NCBI GenBank assembly: GCA_035307785.1
Contig: DATGHS010000479.1
Span: forward strand, 1 to 22,280
Length of the DNA: 22,280 nt
DNA from: DATGHS01 sp035307785
Lineage (GTDB): Bacteria > Planctomycetota > Planctomycetia > Gemmatales > Gemmataceae
Reading direction: 5' to 3'
Shown here: positions 1 through 8,320 of the stretch, piece after piece
Numbering within the stretch: the first letter of the stretch is position 1
Layout of the letters: every line of letters begins with the position of its first letter
Made by a program: the position numbers and the translations under genes
The notes under the pieces: model-generated
Databases searched by the model: none
The model's input: the letters and a program-made list of their open reading frames with translations, nothing else
Told to the model about the DNA's origin: nothing

Positions 1-46
1 AGGCGGAGTTTGCGGAGCCGAGCGCTCGGCTCCGCAAACTCCGCCT
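1..46. repeat. 46-bp perfect palindrome
   Basis: Bases 1-23 are the exact reverse complement of bases 24-46, with no spacer. The arm reads aggcggagtttgcggagccg and continues agc. The left end coincides with the window edge, so the palindrome may be longer. It lies just upstream of the JAMM gene and could be the terminator of an upstream gene or a REP-like intergenic repeat. The seed TTTGCGGAGCC recurs at the left foot of the large palindrome near 7947-7957. Confidence 0.85.
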
Positions 47-78
47 CGCGGCTAACCATTTTAGAGAATGATTTCGCC

Positions 79-507
79 ATGGCAAAGCGCTACCGTCTGC
101 GAATCCCACGGGGCATTTACGAAAAGATGCTGCTGCAGGCACGCGCCGAATTGCCGAATGAATGTTGTGGAATGCTGGCCGGCGTCATTTCGGACGAAGG
201 CATTGGTCTCGTCAGCCACCATTTTCCGCTGGTCAATGATCTGGCGAGCCCGGTTTTCTATCAGTCATTTCCGTTTGCCGCGCACAAAGCCATACGTTCC
301 GAAAACATTGATCCGTTGGCGATTTATCATTCACATCCCACGTCGGCGCCGGTGCCAAGCCGAACCGACTGCGCGCGCAATCATTACGGCGCCGAAATAA
401 TTCATCTCATCATCTCGTTACAAGACGCCCGGCCGCAAATGCGCGCCTGGAGACTGTCTGAAAGCAGTTTCGAAGAGGCCGAGTGGGAATGCTGGGAAGA
501 GTCTTGA
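79..507 (+). CDS. JAMM/MPN-family metalloprotease (Mov34-like)
   Basis: This 142-residue protein matches the stand-alone bacterial JAMM (JAB1/MPN/Mov34) zinc isopeptidase family. The metal and catalytic set is visible: Glu28 in NECCGML, then His84-Ser-His86-Pro, Ser94 and Asp97 in the classic HxHP-x7-S-x2-D arrangement. Characterised bacterial relatives (Mec+/CysO type) trim sulfur-carrier proteins that share the ubiquitin fold. No ThiS/MoaD-like carrier or E1-like MoeB gene is visible here, although the upstream side is outside the window. The ATG at 79 is preferred because the longer reading frame starts with a TTG inside the palindrome at 1-46 and adds no family-like sequence. The ribosome binding site is weak. 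There is no signal peptide, so it should be cytoplasmic. The substrate is unknown. Confidence 0.85.
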   Translation: MAKRYRLRIPRGIYEKMLLQARAELPNECCGMLAGVISDEGIGLVSHHFPLVNDLASPVFYQSFPFAAHKAIRSENIDPLAIYHSHPTSAPVPSRTDCARNHYGAEIIHLIISLQDARPQMRAWRLSESSFEEAEWECWEES

Positions 508-537
508 TCTCGCTAAACCCGGTAGACGGAAAAAGAA

Positions 538-560
538 CCGGCGGGCCTGCGGCCCGCCGG
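538..560 (+). terminator. hairpin terminator after the JAMM gene
   Basis: Perfect 10-bp arms (538-547 and 551-560, ccggcgggcc / ggcccgccgg) enclose a 3-nt loop 30 bp after the JAMM stop codon. The tract that follows (attcaattta) is AT-rich but is not a run of T, so intrinsic termination is plausible but not certain. Confidence 0.6.
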
Positions 561-583
561 ATTCAATTTACTTCGACGTAATA

Positions 584-713
584 CAGTTAGGAGTTACGCA
601 GTTGGCCGTTTTTCGTGAAACTGGGTAAGTTCGGCGTTTGCCTATCTTGCCCGAACGCATTCAAATTACGGCCAACCCGTGCCGAATCGGGGCAACTGCG
701 TACCTCCTAACAG
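584..713. mobile_element. MITE-like inverted-repeat element
   Basis: Terminal inverted repeats are ttaggagttacgcagttg at 587-604 and its near-exact complement at 693-710 (17 of 18 match). Both are flanked by the trinucleotide CAG (584-586 and 711-713), which could be a target duplication. Inside, gttggccgt (601-609) pairs perfectly with acggccaac (668-676), and gttcgg pairs with ccgaac nearer the centre, giving a nested foldback. No coding frame fits in the ~130 bp. This is the architecture of a non-autonomous miniature element or a solo IS remnant. No matching transposase is present in the window. Confidence 0.55.
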
Positions 714-737
714 TTTCTGAACAAACGATTGCAACAA

Positions 738-3365
738 TTAGGGCACATTCAGAACCGGGTCCAGGAATCCGCCAAATAATGGCGCCCCGCCTGGGGTGAA
801 TTGGATTTCGGCCAATATGCTGTCCAAGGTTGCGGCCGCCAACCCAACCGGCCCGAAGTTCAGAGGTCCAAACTGGTTGTTGTCATATAGGAACGCCTCG
901 ACCGGATCCGTGAAGAACAGATCGATCGTGTTTCCGCGAACAATTACCGACGGCGTCCCCCAGATGGAGAAATTCGCATTGCCCACAACGCCAGCTGTCA
1001 GGTTGTGACGTGTCCAGTTTAAGCCGTTGGTGGTGGTGGCGTCCCAAATATTGCCGCCGATGACCCCGGTAAGTCCATAGGTCCCGGTAAATCCAGTATT
1101 GGCCGTCTGGAAGATGACGTGTAAGGTGTTCCCGGCAACATATGCGTTGGGATCGCTTCCAGCCGGCGGCAAAATCGCGAGGGAGGTCAGCGAGCGGTGA
1201 ATCCATTGGCCCGTGTTGAGGTTATGGACGATTTCCTGGACGGTGTTGGTCACGTCGCGATAGAAGATATAGGTTGAGCCGTTGAAATCCACCACCGTCG
1301 GACTGGCGCCGCTATGAAACTTCGGCAGCGGCGAGAAGAACTGGAAGCCGCTGGTAGTGGTAAAGAACTGTTGCGCAATGTTCCACCAAACCCAGTTACT
1401 ACCCGTAAATTCGAGTTCTTGGATGTTGTCGAACATGTCCTTGTAGACAACTTCCAGGTGGGTGCCATCGCTGGTCGCGGCAATCCGCGAAGGAAAAATG
1501 TCGGTAGTAGTGGGGTCGGAATTAATGGCCGCGCCGGACACCGGATAGGAATAACCCGGGGCCAGGGAAACATTGGCCCATTGCCAGCTGGCCGGTGAAC
1601 CGTACACGTCTTCAACATCACCATACGGGTCGACCGCAAAGACATGAATCGCGCCACGATAGATGACCGCGGAAGGCGGACTGGTCAGCATGGCGGCGTT
1701 AAAATTGATGTAATACGAGTTCGGGACGCCTTGAAGCAGCTGCGAATTGAAGCCGAACCCCGAAATCTGCATGATGTCCTGGAAATGCCAGCCGGATGCA
1801 TCCGCGAACAAGTCGACCACATGATTGTCCGCGCCTTTGTAAAAGACATTCGGTTGGCCGTTGAAATTAACAGCCGAAACATCGCTTACCGCGATAGGAG
1901 CGCGGGTAAGCGCAGTGATGTCGGTGGTAATCCAGGCACCGGCGCCGCCAGCCTGGAATTTGAACATAACGTGTCCATCGAACATCCGATCGAATAGCAG
2001 ATTGTTGCCGGCATTATCCATAAATCCGGACGAGGCCGGCGAATAGTCGTTCGGGCCGACCACCATGGCGTTTTCGCCGGCATACGAACCCGCCGGATTG
2101 CTTTCCGGAATCTGCGTGCAAATCTTGGCTACGTAAAAGAATTGGCCAGTAGCGGCATCGAAAACGTCGGTGCCCGTGGTTGGCGGCAGGCTGTCACAGA
2201 TTTCGTTGCCCGTAATGGGATCCGCCCAGGCGGGATTCGAAGTGTTAAAGGTAGGATCAGATGGATTGCCAACCGATACTTCAGGATCGGTCGACTCTTC
2301 CGCCACTTCGTGCGCTACACCATAACAAATCATGTCGAACGTCATGCCGTCGTAGCCCAAATAGGTGTTTGGACTCGGCGGCGTTGCCGTTGGAATATAG
2401 ATTTGTTGCGAGCCCAAATCGAACATGTTGTGATCCAGGGCCGTGCCCGCGTTGGCAGCGCTGAGAGGATTGATCGTTCCCATGCCGCTGGTAGAACCGG
2501 TGTTCAGCGGAAACAGGAAGTTGGGATTCACGATACCAGTGGCATATTCCGATGCGTTGGAGACCCCAGAATTGTACATGCCGTTGCCGTAGTCCAGGAA
2601 CGGTTCGACCGTATAGTGAATGACCGTGGTTCCAAAGAACTGCGGATCAATGAAACTGCCGTGATAGGCGAGAGCACCAACGCTTGTCAACACTCCCGGT
2701 TGGAGAAATACCACGTATTCTTGCGATCCGTCCGGCGCGACCAAGTTACCGGAAATAATGTTGTTTTCGATTTCGGCCTGGATTTGTGCGTCGGTGATGG
2801 TGGGGGCTTTGGACCCATCAAGCCATGTAGACGTATAGCCTTGCGCCGCATAAAAGTTAGCAGCCGCGTCGGGCCCGTTTGTGCCAAAGAATTGCGAAGC
2901 GGGAGTTTGACCCGGAAATTCGCCTGCTGTGTACAAATCGATCGGATCAAACGTTCCTGGCGCCCACGAACCTTGACCCACGCCGTAGCCGGCTGCGGTC
3001 AGCATATCCATGTATGGACCGGTCGCAAGCGTGCGCAAATAATTCTCAAACGCTGGAACCATGTCCGCCACGTCGAATTCGGAATATGTGGTGGGAACGT
3101 TGCTGATGGGCGGTGGTAACTTATCAAATAGATCAACCACCTGATCGCCGAGGCCGAAAGCGCCGGCCCAGTCGGCACCCAGGTACAGGGCTTGCAGTTC
3201 TGGATGAGCGATGACGGGGCCGCCTTGGAATTGGATCGCGGGAGTAATGCGATCTTCCAGTCGCTCCAATTTCGGGCGGGTACGCTTCTTTGGCATTGAA
3301 TTTGGGTGTTTAACAAATGTGCGAGTTTGCTCCGAACGCAGCCATTTCTTGAATGAATTCAGCAT
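738..3365 (-). CDS. large planctomycete extracellular protein with LERLEDRITPA motif
   Basis: The protein has 875 residues. Its N-terminus is basic and carries LERLEDRITPA at residues 33-43, the short signature common to very large secreted planctomycete proteins (Planc_extracel type); it takes the place of an ordinary signal peptide. Around residues 350-361 is HEVAEESTDP, followed by a segment with W-x-D and an EICD motif. This resembles the HE-x-AE-x2-TDP region seen in bacterial relatives of phosphate-induced/EXORDIUM-like proteins; a metal-binding role is possible but unproven. From about residue 470 to the end are repeated blocks of the type VFYKG-x-DNHVVDLF, VVYKDMFDNIQELEF and IFYRDVTNTVQEIVH, which suggest a beta-propeller or lectin-like fold. 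The start at 3365 has an AGGGA-type ribosome binding site, whereas internal Met24 has none. Function is unknown; surface-exposed or secreted by inference. Confidence 0.85.
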   Translation of the reverse strand: MLNSFKKWLRSEQTRTFVKHPNSMPKKRTRPKLERLEDRITPAIQFQGGPVIAHPELQALYLGADWAGAFGLGDQVVDLFDKLPPPISNVPTTYSEFDVADMVPAFENYLRTLATGPYMDMLTAAGYGVGQGSWAPGTFDPIDLYTAGEFPGQTPASQFFGTNGPDAAANFYAAQGYTSTWLDGSKAPTITDAQIQAEIENNIISGNLVAPDGSQEYVVFLQPGVLTSVGALAYHGSFIDPQFFGTTVIHYTVEPFLDYGNGMYNSGVSNASEYATGIVNPNFLFPLNTGSTSGMGTINPLSAANAGTALDHNMFDLGSQQIYIPTATPPSPNTYLGYDGMTFDMICYGVAHEVAEESTDPEVSVGNPSDPTFNTSNPAWADPITGNEICDSLPPTTGTDVFDAATGQFFYVAKICTQIPESNPAGSYAGENAMVVGPNDYSPASSGFMDNAGNNLLFDRMFDGHVMFKFQAGGAGAWITTDITALTRAPIAVSDVSAVNFNGQPNVFYKGADNHVVDLFADASGWHFQDIMQISGFGFNSQLLQGVPNSYYINFNAAMLTSPPSAVIYRGAIHVFAVDPYGDVEDVYGSPASWQWANVSLAPGYSYPVSGAAINSDPTTTDIFPSRIAATSDGTHLEVVYKDMFDNIQELEFTGSNWVWWNIAQQFFTTTSGFQFFSPLPKFHSGASPTVVDFNGSTYIFYRDVTNTVQEIVHNLNTGQWIHRSLTSLAILPPAGSDPNAYVAGNTLHVIFQTANTGFTGTYGLTGVIGGNIWDATTTNGLNWTRHNLTAGVVGNANFSIWGTPSVIVRGNTIDLFFTDPVEAFLYDNNQFGPLNFGPVGLAAATLDSILAEIQFTPGGAPLFGGFLDPVLNVP

Positions 3366-3703
3366 GTTGCGGTTCCCTGTCGGTCGGAAGAAAGCGGTGA
3401 GAACGAGTCAGCACGAATATAGAGAAAATCCAGTTAAACGTCTTTGCACATGGCTTGCAAGTTCAAAATAGGCAATTTCAGAAAGTTTTAATGATCATTA
3501 GTCCGCCTGTAGGGACGGCATATTTCCCGTGATTTGCCCTTTCGGCAGACGCTTCGGAGTTAGAAGAGCCGATTCCCGGCCAGAACTTTCGTTAAATCCC
3601 TGAAAAACCAAAAATATCAGGCGGTTGCGAGTGCCGCAACAGATTAGACGATTTAGGAAGGCACTTCGTTCCCGTCTCGGTTTGGCGAACCCATGCCCAA
3701 CAG
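3366..3703. other. intergenic region without a supported gene
   Basis: These 338 bp separate two minus-strand genes. Short frames exist here but have no ribosome binding site or protein-like composition. The only symmetric element I see is a 12-bp perfect palindrome, taatgatcatta, at 3489-3500. The stretch is AT-richer than the genes and probably holds the promoter of the large extracellular protein gene, but no convincing -35/-10 pair could be assigned. Confidence 0.5.
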
Positions 3704-5713
<2,010 letters not shown>

Positions 5714-5792
5714 AGCAATTGGGTTCGATCAGGTGTGCACCAAAGATGCAGTATATTCAGCCCATTTGGTTTCTGCAAGTTTCAAGGCCAAG

Positions 5793-5848
5793 AAGCCCAG
5801 GGACTTCCGTCCCTGGGCTTTCATAGTTCCGTCCCCGCGCTTTCATAG
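5793..5848. repeat. hairpin plus imperfect tandem repeat in the divergent intergenic region
   Basis: A perfect 11-bp stem (5793-5803 with 5810-5820, aagcccaggga / tccctgggctt) has a 6-nt loop. Its right half begins a 22-bp unit, ttccgtccctgggctttcat plus ag (5805-5826), that is repeated immediately at 5827-5848 with 20 of 22 identical bases. It lies between the divergent DUF1549 and epimerase genes, so it is in the leader or promoter zone of one or both. Confidence 0.7.
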
Positions 5849-5891
5849 AATACGGCCACAACCTTATGTCCTTCCCCGGAGACTCTCTCCC

Positions 5892-6740
5892 ATGAAAACC
5901 GGCATGAACTTGCTTCTGTGGACCACTCACGTTACCGCCGAGCACTTCCCGCTCTTGGCCAAGCTCAAAAGGGCCGGCTACGACGGAGTGGAAATCCCGC
6001 TTTTCGAGGGCGACGCGGCTCATTTCCGTCAGGTGCGCGCAGAACTCGACCGCAACGGTCTAAAGTCTACCACAGTAACGGTGGCCACGCCGGAGGCGAA
6101 CCCGATCAGCCCCGACGCGAAGTTGCGGTCGGCGGCATTGGACCGGCTAAAGTGGGCCATCGAGATGTCGTCGATCCTAGGCGCGGAAAACTTGTGTGGG
6201 CCATACCATTCGCCGCTGGCCGTTTTCAGCGGCACCGGGCCGACGGAAGATGAGAAGGCCCGAGCGGCCGATGTTCTTCGACAAGCGGCCGAATTCGGTC
6301 AGCAAGCCAAGGTTCGGCTTTGCATCGAGTACTTGAATCGCTTCGAATGTTACTTTCTGACGACCGCGGCCGATGCGGTTGCCTTCGTCAAACGCGTCAA
6401 TCACCCGAATTTCAAGACTATGTATGACACCTTTCATGCACACATTGAAGAGAAATGTCAGGAAACCGCCATCAAGCAAGTCGGTCCAGTACTGGGGCAC
6501 GTTCACATCAGCGAAAACGACCGTGGCGCGCCAGGCACCGGTCAGGTGGCCTGGGACAAATCCTTCCGTGCCCTGCGCGAGGTAGGCTATGATGGCTGGT
6601 TCGTGATTGAAGCCTTTGGCCGGGCGTTACCAGCGTTAGCAGCGGCAACAAAGGTATGGCGGGATTTGTTTCTCAATTCTGAGGAAGTTTACGAAAACGG
6701 TTTACGTTTTATGAAACAGAAATGGCAGCAGGCCGCATAG
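5892..6740 (+). CDS. D-tagatose/D-psicose 3-epimerase family sugar epimerase (TIM barrel)
   Basis: This 282-residue AP-endonuclease-2-like TIM-barrel protein has every metal and catalytic position of the ketohexose 3-epimerases. Glu146 (CIEYLNRFE), Asp179 (MYDTFH), His182, His205 (HVHISEND), Arg211 and Glu240 (FVIEAF) are each offset by exactly six from Glu152, Asp185, His188, His211, Arg217 and Glu246 of the Pseudomonas cichorii enzyme. The family binds Mn or Co and inverts C3 of ketoses; the exact sugar cannot be read from sequence. The ATG at 5892 follows GGAGA with good spacing and begins the first beta strand (MKTGMNLLLW), so the longer upstream frame is rejected. No signal peptide, hence cytoplasmic. 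It is a single-gene unit divergent from the DUF1549 gene. Confidence 0.9.
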   Translation: MKTGMNLLLWTTHVTAEHFPLLAKLKRAGYDGVEIPLFEGDAAHFRQVRAELDRNGLKSTTVTVATPEANPISPDAKLRSAALDRLKWAIEMSSILGAENLCGPYHSPLAVFSGTGPTEDEKARAADVLRQAAEFGQQAKVRLCIEYLNRFECYFLTTAADAVAFVKRVNHPNFKTMYDTFHAHIEEKCQETAIKQVGPVLGHVHISENDRGAPGTGQVAWDKSFRALREVGYDGWFVIEAFGRALPALAAATKVWRDLFLNSEEVYENGLRFMKQKWQQAA

Positions 6741-6744
6741 AATA

Positions 6745-6775
6745 TTGCATGCAAATATGGTGAAGTAGCTACAAT
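6745..6775 (+). promoter_or_regulatory. possible promoter upstream of the DUF1573 gene
   Basis: The 182-bp gap before the DUF1573 gene starts AT-rich, with TTGCAT at 6745-6750 and TACAAT at 6770-6775. The 19-bp spacer is longer than ideal and the leader would be about 140 nt. Weak assignment by pattern only. Confidence 0.2.
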
Positions 6776-6922
6776 ATAGTAAAAATACATAAACTGCGTA
6801 AGCTTCCGCGAATTTGAGAACAAGCCTTGGAAATCTACCTTCACCGCAGGCAGCGGGCAGGTTATCATCGGGCACCGTTGCGCCGATACTGACAGAGTAT
6901 TGACCAACGGTTGGAGGCGATC

Positions 6923-7942
6923 ATGAAGCGCATTCTGACAATTCTGGCCCTAGCGACCTTTCCGTGCCTGGCGACCGCTCAGGAGCAGGGTTGGGGTGCC
7001 AAGTTCTTCAGAGAAGGGCTCACCCACGACTTCGGCAATGTTCCCTATGGGTCGAAGCTCTCTTACAAGTTCCCGATCAAGAATGACTACAACCAGACAT
7101 TCCGGGTCACCGAGGCCACAGTTTCATGCGGGTGTGTAACTCCGAAGAAGCCGGCTTTGGACATCGCGCCACTGGGCACGTCGGAACTGGAAATCAGCAT
7201 GGACACGCTGCGCATCAACCCTCCCGGCCCCAAGAAAGTGGATATTTTTGTCACGTTTGTGTCGGTCCCGGTCAATCCGGGCGACAAGGTTTATTCCTCT
7301 CGCGCTACGCTCAGCGTAAGCTGCGTGCCCAAGACCAACGTGGTTTTCAAGCCGGGTGAAGTCAATTTTGGACAGGTTAATCAGGGCCAAACTCCAAAGC
7401 AGCTCTTGACGATCGAACATGCCGGCGATCCAAATTGGCAAATCAAACGCGCGGTCGTTCGCGAAGAACTGCCGGTGCAAGTGACCGTGCAGCAACAACC
7501 CGCTGGCCAGCCCGGCATGGTCTTCTACCAGGTACAAGCGACACTGAAGTCTAATGCTCCGGCCGGTGAATTCAAGCAGGAAATCCAGCTGGAGACCAGC
7601 GACCCGCAAACACCGGTCTTGAATCTGGTTGTTTCCGGCAACGTGCAGGCTCCGCTGAAAGCGACGCCGAACATCGCGAATTTCGGCACAGCGAAAGTAC
7701 ATGAAGTGACACTTCGCTCCATCCTGCTGCAAGGCAACAAGCCATTCAAGATCACCAAAGTCGAGGGCGCCGGAGGGGAAATCAACGTCAAGTTCGGGGA
7801 CAGGAGCGCCTCCGTTCAGGTGCTGAACATCGAATACACGCCCATGCAGGCGGGCGCTTTGAAGAAGGTGCTCACGATCAAGACTGATCTCGACGGCGAG
7901 CTGTCCACCACGGTTACTGCCGAAGGCACTGCGTCGCCATAA
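6923..7942 (+). CDS. DUF1573 secreted protein with three Ig-like repeats
   Basis: The protein has 339 residues with a clear signal peptide (MKRILTILALATFPCLATAQ). The DUF1573 domain starts at DFGNVPYGS (about 36-44) and contains the diagnostic SCGC at 68-71 and the PLGTSELEI strand. Two further blocks start with VNFGQVNQGQ (about 148) and ANFGTAKVHE (about 252), so the protein looks like three tandem ASH/Ig-like beta-sandwich domains. The family is common in planctomycetes and Bacteroidetes; its role is unknown and probably structural or adhesive in the periplasm or at the surface. A strong GGAGG at 6913-6917 sits six bases before the ATG at 6923 and fixes the start; an in-frame TTG at 6911 overlaps that ribosome binding site. 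It appears monocistronic, ending just before a large palindrome. Confidence 0.9.
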   Translation: MKRILTILALATFPCLATAQEQGWGAKFFREGLTHDFGNVPYGSKLSYKFPIKNDYNQTFRVTEATVSCGCVTPKKPALDIAPLGTSELEISMDTLRINPPGPKKVDIFVTFVSVPVNPGDKVYSSRATLSVSCVPKTNVVFKPGEVNFGQVNQGQTPKQLLTIEHAGDPNWQIKRAVVREELPVQVTVQQQPAGQPGMVFYQVQATLKSNAPAGEFKQEIQLETSDPQTPVLNLVVSGNVQAPLKATPNIANFGTAKVHEVTLRSILLQGNKPFKITKVEGAGGEINVKFGDRSASVQVLNIEYTPMQAGALKKVLTIKTDLDGELSTTVTAEGTASP

Positions 7943-7952
7943 CTTATTTGCG

Positions 7953-8021
7953 GAGCCAGGAGCGCAAGCGACTGGATGACGCGCCGGCAGCGCGTCATCC
8001 AGTCGCTTGCGCTCCTGGCTC
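7953..8021. repeat. large near-perfect palindrome (32-bp arms), possible terminator
   Basis: Bases 7953-7984 and 7990-8021 are exact reverse complements around a 5-nt loop (cggca). The arms contain the GAGCGCAAGCGA-type core frequent in planctomycete intergenic repeats. It begins 11 bp after the DUF1573 stop codon and would form a very stable transcript hairpin, so it probably works as a terminator or mRNA stabiliser. There is no T-run on either side. Its left foot (tttgcggagcc) matches the palindrome at 1-46. Confidence 0.85.
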
Positions 8022-8221
8022 TTCTTCATCTCGCAATTCAAGTTTCGCGAGGCGTACGTAACACGTGGCCCAGCAATCCCTTTCCGGCGGGTCACCCGCC
8101 AAATGAAAAACATCGTCAATGCTGAGCAGAAGGAACGCTGGCACAAAGCCGCAGCCCAGAAAAACGGCCAGGAGAACTGTGACAAAAACAAAACGAAGTG
8201 AGGTTAGTAGAATAAAAGAAG
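8022..8221. other. intergenic stretch without a supported gene
   Basis: Between the palindrome and the structured element before the DUF255 gene are about 200 bp with no convincing gene. A minus-strand frame here encodes a hydrophobic run (FVFVTVLLAVFLGCGFVPAFLLLS) but has no suitable start codon with a ribosome binding site. The promoter of the DUF255 gene should be in this stretch. Confidence 0.4.
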
Positions 8222-8298
8222 GCGAGCCGAGCCGCGTGAGCGGCCGGGTTTTAGCGCGGCGCTCCGCCGGACCCGGCCCCATACGAGGCTCGGCTTGC
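8222..8298 (+). promoter_or_regulatory. branched-stem repeat in the leader of the DUF255 gene
   Basis: An outer stem of 12 pairs (8222-8233 with 8287-8298, one G-U if transcribed) encloses an inner 8-bp stem (8242-8249 with 8271-8278, ggccgggt / acccggcc). That stem in turn contains a small hairpin (8256-8259 with 8264-8267). An alternative hairpin, gccgc-gtga-gcggc, occupies 8231-8244. The element ends 22 bp before the start codon of the DUF255 gene, so it would lie in its leader. It may be a dispersed planctomycete repeat rather than a dedicated regulator. Confidence 0.6.
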
Positions 8299-8320
8299 TT
8301 TCTTTTTCTGGAGCCGCACC

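Noticed and set aside
7124..8191. 355-residue minus-strand frame opposite the DUF1573 gene
   Set aside because: Long only because it is antisense to a GC-rich gene; the plus strand has signal peptide, ribosome binding site and DUF1573 motifs.
7995..8282. Minus-strand frame with a hydrophobic run and an acidic tail
   Set aside because: Its only ATG lies inside the structured repeat at 8222-8298, it has no ribosome binding site, and its stop falls in the palindrome at 7953-8021. The hydrophobic run is probably chance or a relic.
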